Shown one piece after another: positions 1 to 11,943 of a stretch of DNA of 64,000 nucleotides; positions within the stretch are counted from its first letter, which is position 1, and each line of letters opens with the position of its first letter. This DNA is from Adenophora triphylla var. japonica (lineage: Eukaryota > Streptophyta > Magnoliopsida > Asterales > Campanulaceae): contig JAFEMH010002091.1 in the NCBI GenBank assembly GCA_022495995.1, positions 184,001-248,000 on the forward strand, given 5' to 3'. The position numbers and the translations under genes are program-made. The notes under the pieces were generated by a model, which was not told where the DNA came from, searched no databases, and was given only the letters and a program-made list of their open reading frames with translations.

Positions 1-649
1 GCATGCATCCATCATCATAAATGTCATATGTGCATTTGTCCCTCTACTAACAAGTGTAGCAATTCAAGCACGAAAGACCGATCCGTCACTACCCGAAGCC
101 TCCTCACAAAGCAAAGATGGTCTCCACCGAAGCGTAATTCCAATGACTTCAACGGAACTACCCAAATGACGGATACCTCAAGTCAACACCCTCTCTTGGT
201 TCAAACCCCTCAAAGCCCACGACATGTGCTCTGGACACCTAAAGACGACATCGCCCGATTCGTACACCTCAATCCTACACCATTTTAGCCTCGAGACACA
301 TTAGGACAACACCACCTTGGCTCCGGGTCTACGGTGCATCAAGTCCGTAAAGACATCTTCCGAGCATCTCCCGAGTTAGGACAAAGGCGACCTCCAATGT
401 CCGTAAATGGATGAAGAAGACAGCCTCCAGCATCTGGCGCTTGGCAAAGATAGTCCAGTGAAGACATCTTCCGACATCTCCAGTTAAGGCAAAGACGACC
501 TCCAATGTCCACAAATGGATGAAGACAGCCTCCAGTATCTACAGTTTGGCAAAGATAGTCCCCATGTCTATAGCTTGGCAAAGACAAGCTCCGGCATCTG
601 CAACTTAGACAACCCCCAACATCCACAAACATATGAAGACCGCCTCCAG

Positions 650-1478
650 TGTCTACAATTCGGTCAGAGACGCCAAGTTCTCAAATGCAAATGGGTCAGG
701 GATGCCAAGTTCTCAAATGAAAATCGGTCAGGGACGCCAAGTTCTCAAAATGCAAATCGGTCAGAGACGCCAAGTTCTCAAATACAATTTGGTCAGAGGC
801 GCCAAGTTCTCAAAATACAATTTGGTCAGAGGCGCCAAGTTCTCAAAATACAATTCGGTCAGAGGCGCCAAGTTCTCAAATACAATTCGGTCAGGGATGC
901 CAAGTTCTCAAAATACAATTCGGTCAGAGGCGCCAAGTTCTCAAATACAATTCGGTCAGAGGCGCCAAGTTCTCAAATACAATTCGGTCAGGGATGCCAA
1001 GTTCTCAAATGCAAATGGGTCAGAGACGCCAAGTTCTCGAATACAATTCGGTCAGAGACGCCAAGTTCTCAAATGTAAATCGGTCAGGGACGCCAAGTTC
1101 TCAAAATGCAAATCGGTCAGGGACGCCAAGTTCTCAAAATGCAAATGGGTCAGGGACGCCAAGTTCTCAAATGGAAATAGGTCAGAGATGCCAAGTTCTC
1201 AAACGCAAATCGGTCAGGGACGCCAAGTTCTCAAAATGCAAATCGGTCAGGGATGCCACGTTCTCGAAATGCAAATTGGTTAGGAATGCCAAGTTCTCAA
1301 ATGCAAAAGGGTCAGAGATGCCAAGCTCTCAAATGCAAATGGGTAGGGACGCCAAGTTCTCAAAATACAAATCGGTCAGGGACGCCAAGGTCTCAAATGC
1401 CATTCGATCAGAAACACCAAGTTCTCAAAGGCAAGTAGGTCAGGGATGCCAAGTTTTCAAATGCCAATCGGTCAGGGG
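650..1478 (+). repeat. Minisatellite, about 25 units of 32-33 bp
   Basis: The core CAGAGACGCCAAGTTCTCAA recurs about 25 times with linkers such as ATACAATTCGGT and ATGCAAATCGGT. Unit length alternates between 32 and 33 bp, so several frames stay open by chance and give spurious repetitive ORFs. The array lies in the 3' untranslated region of element P1. Its core resembles the minisatellite at 28517-28700 (CAGAGGCGCCACCACGTCCT). Confidence 0.95.
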
Positions 1479-1900
1479 TAACTCACGCCCCTAAATGTTT
1501 CAACATCTCGATCAGATACATCAAGACTCTCAACACTATCAACTACCACACGGCCCCCGCGACTTGCCCTCTCGCAGGTAAGCACAGCAAAGGTACGTTA
1601 GTCCCTCAACATATCTCAAAAATATGCATACAAATGTTGCATGATTACCCACAGCTTTAGCTATCTCTATCTCCGCAAATAGCGGCGTAAGCTTTAGTTC
1701 CTTAAGGTGACACCCTCCGAATTATCAAAAGGCCCAGGATCCTAGACCTATTCCTAACTATCCAGTGGATCTCGAACTACGAAAGGGCTTGATTCCCACT
1801 AGGGATACGTAGGTAGCCTATCATTAGGTCCAGCCCCTCGACCAAAACGGTCACCCTCTCCTTCGGCAGCAGACAAAGTCCATCGAAAGGCCATTTCAAA

Positions 1901-2080
1901 TCAAGGTTCGAGGCACCTAAAACGCCATCATCAAGGTTCGAGGCACCTAAAACGCCATCATCAAGGTTCGAGGCACCTAAAACGCCATCATCGAGGTTCG
2001 AGGCACCTAAAACGCCATCTTCAAGGTTCGAGGCACCTAAAATGCCATCATCAAGGTTCGAGGCACCTAAAACGCCATCA
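1901..2080 (+). repeat. Minisatellite, six exact-length 30-bp units
   Basis: Six consecutive 30-bp units of the form TCAAGGTTCGAGGCACCTAA + AACGCCATCA are nearly identical, with a few substitutions (for example CATCG/CATCT at unit ends). A single further copy is at about 2453-2482. Low divergence suggests recent expansion compared with the 650-1478 array. Confidence 0.95.
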
Positions 2081-2184
2081 TCTCCAGGTTGACGCCTCAA
2101 AATAGTCATTCCAGGGTCAAAGACCCGAACTACGACTGGCTTGATTCCTCTTAAGGATACGTAGGTAGCCTATCATTAGGTTCA

Positions 2185-2400
2185 GCCATCCGACCGAAAA
2201 TGGTCATTCCTATCCCCAGCAGAGCGGATAGCCATCCGACCGAAAAAGGTCATTCCTATCCCCAGCAGAGCGGATATACAATTTCAGCCATCCGACCGAA
2301 AATGGTCATTCCCATCCCCAGCAGAGCGGATAGCCACCCTACCGAAAATGGTCATTCCTATCCCCAGCAGAGCGGATAGCCATCCGACCAAAATGGTCAT
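2185..2400 (+). repeat. Minisatellite, about 4-5 units of about 46 bp
   Basis: Units combine AGCCATCCGACCGAAAATGG with TCATTCCTATCCCCAGCAGA and GCGGAT. One unit has an extra short insert (TATACAATTTC at about 2275). The array lies just upstream of the polypurine tract of element P1. Confidence 0.9.
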
Positions 2401-2651
2401 CTCTTATCCCCAGCAGCCTTCTTTCCAAGAACCGACCTGCAAACTCGCTTTTCAAGGTTCGAGGCACCTAAAACGCCATCATCTCCGAGTCGAAGACCCG
2501 AACTACGGCCGGCTTGATTCCTCTTGGGATACGTAGGTAGCCTATTAAATAAGGTTCAGCCACTCGATCACTTGATCATCCTGCCAAATATGGAGCCTTA
2601 CTCTTATCGACGACTCCGCTTCCTTCGAAAGCGCCGTCGCCGAGGGGCTAC

Positions 2652-4211
2652 TGTAAGTGCTCCAATTTGAGCTTGTTAGTATTTTCGTTAGAAAATTAAC
2701 GAAAGTTATAACATTCCTAACAATTCCTAACATTCCTAACATTTCTAACCAAGTAAGGGTAGATTAGGGATTGTCAAAAAAGATAAACCAAAGAAAGAAT
2801 CTTAAAAAGCAAAAGAAATGGTCAAAAACCCAAATAGAAATGCATTTGGGACATTTTACATTTGCTTAATTTGAATTTTATTCCTTGTGTCCAAAGCACA
2901 GCTGTAATTAATGAGCTTAGTGCACGCTGCAGGTCTTGTCCGCGCGGATGGTTATGTAATTTCAGAGGGCTATAAATTGAGGCCTTCAGTCTCAGAAATA
3001 GAGGAGAAGAAATACAAATCACTCACAGCAACAGCACCTTGGCGAAAAATAGGGAGAAAACAGTGGGAATTCACTTGAATTGCCACCATTTTCTCTTCAA
3101 TCTTTCCCAAACCCCAATCACTCAAAATACTTTCAAAACACTCTCATACATACTCTCATACATACACCAATCCAAGCTCAAATCACCCCTTAGGAGGAGG
3201 ATTAGAGAGAAAACATAGAGGACTTCATTGTTATCTACTTGTTTTCTTCGACCAACTCTAATCTTCAACCCTCCACCTTCAACCCTAAACACTTTCAAGC
3301 CCTAAACACATTCAAGCCTTTGAATCCATTCAAACACAAAACACAAGGAAGATAGGTATAACCTCCCTCTCCTTACCCTAAAATTCATCCATGCATGCAT
3401 TTTCAAACTCCAAAATGTAGTTTGTTCATCTTCTTGCCCTAGATCCAAGAAGATCACCATAAAAGTTCATCTCCATGGTTGATCTTCTACAAGGATCAAC
3501 ATTCTCTTCAAAGTGTTCTTACTTACTTGCAAATGCATTTTCAAAACCCTAAAAAACATTTTCATACATCAAATCTCTTTTTCAAAGGATAAAATTCCCC
3601 TTCCCAAGCAAATGAAGTGCTTAGTCCTAATGTACCCCAAGGATGGTTTGATATAGTTGATTCACCACTAAAATGTCAAGTGATCACTAAAATGTCAAGT
3701 GATCACTAATCTAATTTTTTGGACACAGATAAACTTGGAATTTGGTGTTGACTACAAAACACTTTTTGTATCCAACATCGAGAGCTTTCCAGACATATTT
3801 TTATTTTATTTTTTTCGTGAGTAAAACTCCCTTTTTCAAATTTTCCTTTAAAGGTCAGTTCATCAGTCTCTGGAAGTCTAGATTTCACATCTGAGATTTC
3901 CAGAAGGTTTTGGTCCTACCAAATCATCTCCAAAATTAAAAGTTCTTTAATATAAACCTTATTTAAGGTGTTTTGAACAACTTTCATTCTCGGACTTTTC
4001 CCAGATTCTGGAGTTTTCAAGCCCTAAAACCCATTTTAAAATTAAGTGTCCACTGCCTTTTTCATTCTGGCAGAAATGTGTTTCCAACTTCAAAAATCTT
4101 TTGAGTACCAAAATTCAACCCAAAAATCATACCAAAAATCATGGGATCTGTTCAAAGTCTAATAAAGAATTCCCAATTTTTTAATTTCCTCAGTTTCAAC
4201 TTATTTTGGCC

Positions 4212-4249
<38 letters not shown>

Positions 4250-4431
4250 AATGATTTTGAATGTTTGGAAGACTCGTTTTACGAGGCATTCCGGTGAAGA
4301 CTAACGTTCTTCCCGGCGTGTAACGTGACCTCCGAACCCAAATCTCTGATCTCGGACATTTTTCAAAGTTTTGGCCCTTAAAATAAAATGGCGTGGCGAC
4401 TCCGTTTGATTTCAAAAATCGGGTACATCAA
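2652..4431 (+). repeat. 3' LTR of Tat/Ogre-type element P1
   Basis: The LTR starts TGTAAGTGCTCC directly after a purine-rich tract and appears to end ...GGTACATCA. A TATA box (CTATAAATTGAGG, TATAAAT at 2971) lies about 320 bp inside. Toward the 3' end is a segment shared with the other Tat LTRs in the window: CTTCCC...GTAACGTGACCTCCGAACCC (about 4308-4345), then GGCGTGGCGACTCCG at about 4391. An (AC)n microsatellite is at 4214-4245. The start is well supported. The exact end is inferred because the next element abuts it. Confidence 0.7.
4214..4245. repeat. (AC)n microsatellite
   Basis: About 15 uninterrupted CA dinucleotides inside the LTR of element P1. Confidence 0.95.
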
Positions 4432-4434
4432 GCT

Positions 4435-6094
4435 ACGTGTTTGGGAAGAATCTTGAGAGTTCACCCAACAAGCCTCTTCGAGACTTTCAATCAACATTGA
4501 ACATATTATGAGACATTCAAAATGTGTGTGCAATATGTGTCAACAAGTAAGGCATGCAAATTTGAAATTTTCCATTAATGCTATAGTGGACTGGATACAA
4601 CTTTGTAAGCCATTGATAGGGGGTCACACCCTTTACATATGATGGATTTTTCATCACAAGGCGATAAGGCTGGGAAGCGCACAATCCGCTCAGAAGCTAC
4701 ATGTCGTCCGACACAGAATTCCCATGAAGGGGATGTTCGGACGGCTGTAGGCTGCCTCATGGTTCTGCATTGTCTTTTTACAATGACAAGGCCACTGAAC
4801 TGGAACAATATTATTTCACCCAAATTGAAGACACTATTACGTAGTGGCTCTAAGTTCGGTTTGGGGTTGATAGGAGTGAGCAAAATGTCATGATTGACTT
4901 TTAATGATAACGGATGTCAGTATGCACATAGAATGTCCAAAGTTGTCTATGTCATAATGGCAAACCGCTCCATCAATAGATAAAGCATCCAAACGTAGAC
5001 TTTAGGCACTCCAAATAGTGGCTAATGGGCCAAACTACTTTAGGTAAGCTTTCGGAAAGTTACAAAAAGGGGGGACAACTGACAGATCTGAAGTCCAAGA
5101 AAGGCTTTATAGCCTTCTGAGACTCCATGTCGTATGACACAAGATCTCCAGTAGAGTCTTTGTGTCAGTCCACAAGAGCGTACTGCTTTAAGGTGCCTCC
5201 TTCACCTGTTTGATTTCCCTTTGTTCTCAAAGCAAACCAAGCAACTTTATTAACTCGTAAGTAGTAAAATAGTAATATTATGTGAGTATTATGGAGAGGA
5301 TCACAATGGCTTTAATGGCCAAATGTGATGAATCACATGTTTTTATGGGCCATTTTTATGTAGCCATCACCTCCTAACTCAATGGAAAACAACCAAAGAT
5401 TCAAACTTTATTGATGCTAATGCCACTCAAATGTTCGTATTCCTGAGGTGGGGAGAAGTGAATATTGAAGCATCTCACTTCTCCACCACCTTTATCTTGC
5501 AAAAATCCCAAGAATATTTCACATAATATCTACAGCAAATGAACATGCAAGGTGATATAAGTGTATTTAAAGAGTAGAGAGAGGGTTTGAGTGGCTACCT
5601 ATTATAGTCCACAAGGTAAGAACACCAAAGAGTAATGGGTGTTTACCCCTTCAATACACCAACAAAGGGAACCTCTTTGGATCTTTGGGGCTTTGGTGTA
5701 TGTGTGTGTGTGAGAAAGAGAGAGAGAGTGTGTGTATGAGAGAGAGAGAGAGGAAAGTCTCTATTTTTTCCGTAGTTTCCCTCTTTTATCGATATCTCTC
5801 CCAAAACTCTCTCAAAATCCCCTTAAAATGATCAGCAAATTATGCCTTGTACATTTATAGGCAGAAAATGGGAAGCTCCATGCTCGTCCGACAGAGGGAG
5901 TTAAACCGCCTTATTGTCGTCCCGTGTTCGGACGACGGCATGCTTTTGGCACAATAAATGGGCCGAATGGATGGCAGCCTAACGGGTTGAATAGGCAATG
6001 GGATAATTGGACTCAATATTGCATTTTAGCAAATATATGAGCCCAAAATCAATGAAAGTGGACCCAAAACATGAGTTTGGGTCGGGGTACTACA
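4435..6094 (-). repeat. 3' LTR of element M (end truncated)
   Basis: This matches 22343-23938 across its length, from ACGTGTTTGGGAAGAA to GGGTCGGGGTACT. On the minus strand it starts TGTAGTACCCCGACCC after a GCCGAGGGGCTC purine tract. The last 150 bp or so of the LTR (the counterpart of 22193-22342) is absent, replaced by the end of the P1 LTR. Compared with the 5' LTR it carries many single-base insertions and expanded homopolymers. (GT)n and (GA)n tracts lie at about 5698-5752. Confidence 0.8.
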
Positions 6095-6195
6095 GAGCCC
6101 CTCGGCGACGCCACTTCCACGGGAAGGTCGCCGACACAACGAGAATCCCGAGTCGGACACGAACGACGGGAAAGAGATGACCAAGATGGTCAAGT

Positions 6196-6380
6196 GGTCG
6201 GACCTTTTATGGAAAGGATTCCTACGTATCCCGTGGGGGAATCAAGCCAAATCGTAGTTCAACAAGACGGACGCTGCGTCCCGAGGAAAATCGACCATGA
6301 CGGGTCATGCGTGGCCGTGACCTTTTATGAAAAGGATTCATACGTATCCCGTGGGGAATCAAGCCGAATCGTAGTTCATT
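6196..6380 (-). repeat. Two-unit direct repeat with the Tat 3' untranslated phrase
   Basis: Two copies (about 6205-6262 and 6320-6380) share TATGRAAAGGATTC, TACGTATCCCGTGGGG and GAATCAAGCCRAATCGTAGTTCA. The reverse complement matches the 'CTTGATTCC...GGGATACGTA' phrase found upstream of the plus-strand Tat LTRs, which supports minus orientation for this element. Confidence 0.8.
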
Positions 6381-6439
6381 AAAGATGGGGTACCAATGAA
6401 AGGCCACAGGCTTTGTACCCTAAAGTGATCGCTCCAAGG

Positions 6440-6995
6440 GGAGTCACCCCTGAAATTTTGTCTTTTTCCTTTCAGAAGTTACTCGCGAATTTGACTGTTT
6501 CGATGGGGGGTCACCCCGAATGATTTGACTATTTTTCTTTGGGATTCACCCGCGAATTTGACTTTTTTTCTTTGGGAGTCACCCGCGAACTTGACTTTTT
6601 TCTTTGGGAGTCACCCGCGAATGATTCGACTATTTTTCTTTGGGAGTCACCCGCGAATTTGACTATTTTTCTTTGGGAGTCACCCGCGAATTTGACTGTT
6701 TCGATGGGGGGTCACCCCGAATGATTTGACTATTTTTCTTTGGGAGTCACCCGCGAATTTGACTGTTTCGATGGGGGGTCACCCCGAATTTGACTGTTTC
6801 GATGGGGGGTCACCCCGATGATTTGACTATTTTTCTTTGGGAGTCACCCGCGAATTTGACTTTTTTCTTTGGGAGTCACCCACGAATTTGACTGTTTCGA
6901 TGGGGGGTCACCCCGAATGATTTGACTATTCTTCTTTGGGAGTCACCCGCGAATTTGACTGTTTCGATGGGGAGTCACCCCGCTGATTTTTTGCT
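6440..6995 (-). repeat. Minisatellite, about 15 units of about 35 bp
   Basis: Two alternating unit types are built on GGGAGTCACCCGCGAATTTG followed by ACTATTTTTCTTT, and on GATGGGGGGTCACCCCGAAT. GGGGTCACCCC is itself a short palindrome. The array occupies the 3' untranslated region of element M, the same relative position as the arrays in the plus-strand Tat elements. Confidence 0.9.
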
Positions 6996-7368
6996 GTGTG
7001 GGGAATCTGTACGGTCTTCCGAACCGGGTAGTTTATAGCCATTTTGGGCTAATGATCTTGGTAATGATCTTGTGAAAGATTGAGAGAGATGGGCTTTTAT
7101 ACCCGAATGAATTGGTGAATTTTGATGATAAGCAGTCAAGAGAGACTGACAAAATTGACCAGGGGCAAAAGAGGGAAATTACCCCTTCTGGATTGCGGAT
7201 GTCGTCCTACATGGGCTCTCTTCCCTGTGCCGTGCTTTAATTAAAACGCTTAGGTCGTAAGATGCACTCCAAGAAGACAAAGGTTACCGCCGAGTTCAGA
7301 GAGAAAAAAGAAAGAAGAATTTTGAAAGTTTCTCCCTCCAATTTTGATTTTAATCAAGAATTGATAAT

Positions 7369-9745
7369 GCCTCCGCGAGCGGAATCGAGAAGGAATGTGC
7401 AACGATCATTGTCCGAGAGAAGGAAACTCGTTGATCGAAACAAACGGAAGAAATTTCCGGAGGGCAATGGGTTTTATCCGGCCTTGGATTTTCATACTTC
7501 CACCATGGACTCTGACGGGGGTAAGTATTGTAAAACCATCGACCCTTCCCCTTTTCCTTTCGAAATTGGATTTATAGTGGCTCGAGATAGAATTTGGAGG
7601 AAATCGCACCCAAAGAGGAATTGCATGCTTGCATGAAGTGCATTGTATTGAAAAGATTTTTCTTTTTTTTTCTTCTTTTGAAAGAATTGGGTGATTTTTT
7701 GAAAATGCACATGAATGAATGCACACATTTGTTATGAGTATGTTTTTGATACTCTGGCACAGGCTCACTGCAGCTTTCATGGACCAAGGGGTCCCCCGAG
7801 GCGATTGCGACTATTTGGGGGCCTCTCTCCCCCGGCTCTTCCTCGATTCGCTGCATGTACCCCAAGGGTCTAATTTTCACCGCTGGTCTCTGACCATTCT
7901 TTGCCGCCGTTGAGATTTCGGGATACGCCTGTGGAGCGCGGAGTCAAAGAGCCTTCAGCAAGACTAGGACTCTACCCACACTTTTCATCTATCTTGGGGT
8001 GAGCTCGACCATCACTCCCTATGATTTCACCGCCATTACTGGTCTGCGGTTTACGGGCAGGCCCATCTTTTCTGAGGACCCTGGTGTGCTGAGCACGGAT
8101 GTTATTCAGGCATTGACTGGCATGACCCTACGTCCGAAGGGTAATGGGTTCTCGGCTGGTGGATTTGCACTCTGGATTTGATGCACGTGTCGCCTCTTTG
8201 CCGAGGGTGAGGCCACAGCACTGGCCGAGCAAACCGGCGAGGGCCTTTGTCCGGCCGGATTTTTTGACACCCTATTTTCGTAATGCCTCTATGACGGCAT
8301 TGACTCTCTCGCCGGAGCCCCTTCGAGATTGGAGTCAGGTATCCACTTTTTCATGGGGAGAGGCTGGTTTAGTTCAGGTGTATAGAGGCCTGGATGAGGT
8401 GAGCAGAGGCAGTGTGACCTCTTTGGATTTTTATCAGACTGTGCTGGAGGTATGCCTTTTATTTTTCGCAACTTGACTGCTGCACTGACTTTTTTGTCAT
8501 CATTGTATCACTGTTGCTGCACACTGAAAGCTTTTTGTCTGTAATTTTCAGGTGTGGGCTTACGAGGTGTTTGGCTGTTATGCCTAGACTGTGCCTGAGA
8601 GGATTGCTACAGATTTGTTCCCTCCTATCCGCCGATGGACTTTTGGAGCTAGGGAGAGCCGGAGAGTGGACGGGGTGAAGCCCCGTAAGACGGCCTGTTA
8701 TCATGACATGATGATTGCTTTGAGGGGAACCCCTGCTGGTTTGAGGTTGTTCCCTTAGCATGGCAGGTATGGCGAGGATGTGGTTGGTGATGCTGCCCTG
8801 GTGACCAGGACGAGGAGGCTTCTGATTGGCCTGGAGGGAGATGTCCTGTATTTGGGAGAGAGAGTCTGCAGACAGCATGGTTATGGCGCTGCCGCTCGCG
8901 TTCCTCATGATCCTCCTGCGGGAATTTGGCATATCCGGCCCCGCCTCGACTTGGAGCAAGCCACTTTACGGACCATTGATAATCGGCAGAGCTATCTCGA
9001 TGATGGGGATTATGCTCGCCTTGTTTTTACCCGGCCGTGACCCCTCAGTTATGGCCGCCAGAGGGCGCCCGGGGATGCAGATACCGGCGCCTCCCCGATT
9101 CTTTGAGTATGAGGCTGGGGGTGCCATTCGCCGCTCCTCATTTGATATGTCTGAGACTCATCCACATCTGCGGCTTCCCCGCGGGACTACTTCTGTGAGC
9201 AATCTTTTCTCTTTTGATTCGTTCAAGCCTTTTATTGCTTTACTGTCTGCATTGATTGCTTCTGACTGCCTCTTTTGTTTTCATTGAACAGGTCCCAGCT
9301 AAGACCTACAGGGTGGTGGCCAAGGCGCTCACCTAAGGCCAGTGAAGATGTTTGCGCCCGTCGAGGAGCGCAGTAGCATTGGAAGGGGAGATGCAGCCCC
9401 TACTGTGACGTCGTGCCTCCGAAGAAGAGGCCTAGACCGTCCTTGGCTCCTTCTGGCTCACAGGCGGGCGGTTCGAGTCAGCAGCCCCAGCCCAATGGTG
9501 ATGATGGCGAGGACGACCCTTATTAGCCTCCTTTTTCCACGGTGCCTGAGTGGCATGGGTATTATGGCGAGCCCCAGCCTTGGGCCCAGTATGAGGATGA
9601 TGATGATTCAGACGACGAGATCCATGAGGCGCCGGAGGGTGGCGGCGACGGCCAGGAGCAGAGCGGCTCTGAGGAGGAGGTAGGCAGCGTCCAGGATGAC
9701 AGCAGCTCCGAGGAGGATGAGGAGGAGGATTCTGAGCAGGATTGA
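7369..9745 (+). pseudogene. Antisense plant-mobile-domain (PMD) gene remnant inside element M
   Basis: This is a broken, intron-containing gene on the strand opposite to element M. Exon-like pieces begin at an ATG at 7369 (basic N-terminus, MPPRAESRRNVQRSL), continue from about 7765 to 8449 (TITPYDFTAITGLRF; WGEAGLVQVYRGLDEVSRGS), then 8552-9194 (LGERVCRQHG) and 9292-9745 (acidic tail). The same motifs, intron sites and acidic tail occur in the minus-strand gene at 24392-27165. From family knowledge the conserved part resembles the plant mobile domain, a transposon-derived domain also found in MAIN-type silencing factors. Frameshifts and stops (for example after ALWI near 8180, and in the third and fourth exons) mean it is not functional. 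Antisense extra ORFs are known in some Tat/Ogre elements. Confidence 0.65.
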
Positions 9746-10479
9746 TCGTTGTGATCCTTTTGTCATGCTTTAGACTCTTTTAGGAAGAGAGAGAAGAGAT
9801 GCATGCACTATTTTTTGTTCTTTTGGGTTGTAAAACAAGCATTTTATTGCATTTTGTACTTTGACAACTAAAATATTTGCCTATTTGTATATTTGTTAGC
9901 TCATATGCACAAGTTCGTCCCAAGAAAGGCACAAAATGGTGGCTTTTTGATGTGATTGGGTGGTTGTTGGATTTTGTATGCATTGGGTGACGTTTATGCG
10001 TCTGCGGGAGTGTCGGATGCGCCGGATCCTCTCCTGTGGGCTTGATGAGTGAAAGGGTGTGTTTATGTATGATTTTCTAGTGTTTGGACATGTTTGGGTA
10101 GACCTTTGAGCAAGCATTGGGGTGCTAGGGGGTGCTGCAGTTGCAGCTGCTGCTGGTTCTGATGGGACTCTCCATGTCGTCCGACACAGGACTTCATGGG
10201 ACCTCCATGTCATCCGACAGGGAGAGTCTGGGGGACAGATTTCTTGATCAGCAAGCCCCAGCATTTAAAAGGAGGCAGACTCATAAAAACATATTCCAAG
10301 CCAGTGAAAGCAGTACTTCAAACCGGTCTTCTACCCCGAAATTAGCCCCAAGATTCGACCTTTGACCCGAAAATGGAGCATTACAACGACGCATCTAAGA
10401 CCAAAGAATGTCAATTTCATTCTCGATCTCATAAATCTAACCCGCCATCATCGTAGCAACAATAGGAGGGTTATTGACC
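9746..10479. other. Non-coding stretch inside element M with an LTR-like fragment
   Basis: I see no gene. About 10160-10260 carries CTCCATGTCGTCCGACACAG and CTCCATGTCATCCGACAGG, the palindrome-bearing motif repeated in the element M LTRs (for example about 22595, 22995 and 23720). It may be a displaced LTR fragment. The rest is AT-rich 3' flank of the antisense gene. Confidence 0.5.
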
Positions 10480-11943
10480 AACGATATGGGTTGAGATGCA
10501 TCTCGGGGCATTAAAGGAGTGGGCGGTAGATTGGAACCTTCTCGGGCCGCATCCAGATACCGGGATTGCGAGAGGCATGTCTTTACCCTTTCGTATAATG
10601 ATCTTACGCCTACTATCGAAGAGTTTCGGGCACTGAATGGGCAGCTGAACACAGAGATGTTGTTTTCCCACGAGATCCACGACCCTTGACTGAGCAGTTG
10701 GCTGATTTCTTGGGATTTCACATAGAGCAGGTAGCTGATCTGATTCTTGACCTGTCCTTTGTTGACCTGGCCCAGATAGCCCGATTGGTCCGATCGCATC
10801 CTGGAGTCGCTTTGACTTATCCACGGCCATGGATATTTTTATGCTGATTATGATCTCCCTATACTGCTTTTGTGAGTATGACGGGGCATGCTCCGGTTTA
10901 CTGCTGGGAGTTGTTAGGCAGATGCGGGGTCTTCGAGGTATCGCATTGACTGAGATCCGACCCGGGCAGGGAGAGAGAGACATAGTTCCCATTTTGTTGG
11001 CAGAGACTTATCATGGGATGGACCGACTGGCTGGAGGGTCATTGCACATGGGACGCGGTAGCCCTAGTCTCTTATCATTGTGGCTCTTTGAGCAGTTGAG
11101 ACTCATCTCCCCATTACCTGTAGGGCAGACTGCGGCACCCTTGGTTACACAGCAGAGGCGAGTGGCTCCGGAGGCTTCACAAGAGAGCTGGCAGAGGCGA
11201 TTGGCCAGGTATACTACCACTGATATTCAGTACTGGGTTCCTGGATGGAGGCTTGAGACCATGAGCGGTAGGAAGGATAACTCTGCTATAGTGAGGCTGT
11301 CGGGATTACACTTCTCATCATTCAGTATCCCCTTGCTTGTTCGTAGGCGTGATGGATACCCACAAGCAGTCGTTGATGGGTTCAGAGAGCGTATGGCCCG
11401 GATACCGTTCTTCTTGACATGATCGATGTCCCACCCTCGTGTTCTTTGTCGTGGCCTTTTCAGAGCAGCTTTTCCTCGCTCACACACCGATACGGAAGAC
11501 CCGGGGAATCACATATCTGTCCACCCTGTATCTTATTTGGTATGGGGAGCATATGGGACCGGTTCAGCACACCATTGAAGTATATTGCCGAGGGATCCGA
11601 GGAGGAGACCAAACTAGCCGGGAGCTACGCGATGCTGAGGCAATGTGCCGACCTGCATAACGTGACCGACGATCCAGCAGCAGACTTTGAGAGACTCGTA
11701 GAGAGGAGAGCCAAGATGAGGGATGACCCTGAGGTTATGGCTCGGAGGACAGCTTTGAGAGAGGAAAGGGTTGCCCAGGAGGCATTGAGAGCTGCCGGAT
11801 TGGTTGACTCACTGACTCGTATTATTCCGGAGCCGGGACGACGGGAGACAGAACTGTTTGGGATAGCTAAGCCAAAGACCTCCCGAGGACCGAGGAAGAG
11901 GAAGAAGAAGAGTGCTAGTTCGGGAGTGGGAACGAGTGACTAG
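10480..11943 (+). pseudogene. Second antisense gene remnant, resembling DUF7745-type plant proteins
   Basis: Plus-strand frames at 10829-11422 and 11419-11943 read as one protein with a frameshift near 11420. It has a hydrophobic stretch (MDIFMLIMISLY), ILLAETYHGMDRL, SPSLLSLWLFEQLRL, then a charged coiled-coil-like C-terminus (ALREERVAQEALRAAG) and a basic tail (RGPRKRKKKS) ending in a stop at 11941-11943. Upstream frames (about 10480-10828) are degenerate. The combination resembles plant DUF7745-type proteins, which are common in transposon-rich DNA. The family call is tentative. It lies antisense to, and just downstream of, the integrase, so it looks like the antisense ORF of the element that contributed the pol region. 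Confidence 0.45.

Larger units (their letters stand above)
1..4431 (+). mobile_element. 3' part of a Tat/Ogre-type LTR retrotransposon (element P1)
   Basis: Only the 3' end of this plus-strand element lies in the window. In order it has about 650 bases of diverged short repeats (units near 400-630 share GATGAAGACAGCCTCCAG and GGCAAAGATAGTCC), three minisatellites, the phrase CTTGATTCC...GGGATACGTAGGTAG (about 1780-1815, 2140-2170 and 2510-2540), a purine-rich GCCGAGGGGCTAC tract just before 2652, and a 1.8-kb LTR. From family knowledge, long minisatellite-bearing 3' untranslated regions and this phrase are typical of the Tat/Ogre branch of Ty3-gypsy elements. No gag-pol is present on this side. 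Assignment to Tat/Ogre is inference from these landmarks, supported by similar layouts at 6095-7010 (minus) and 27480-30344 (plus). Confidence 0.75.

Noticed and set aside
515..1494. Several long repetitive plus-strand reading frames of 166-216 codons
   Set aside because: They are produced by the 32-33 bp minisatellite lacking stops in more than one frame. The repeated peptides are frame-shifted versions of each other and no real family is matched.
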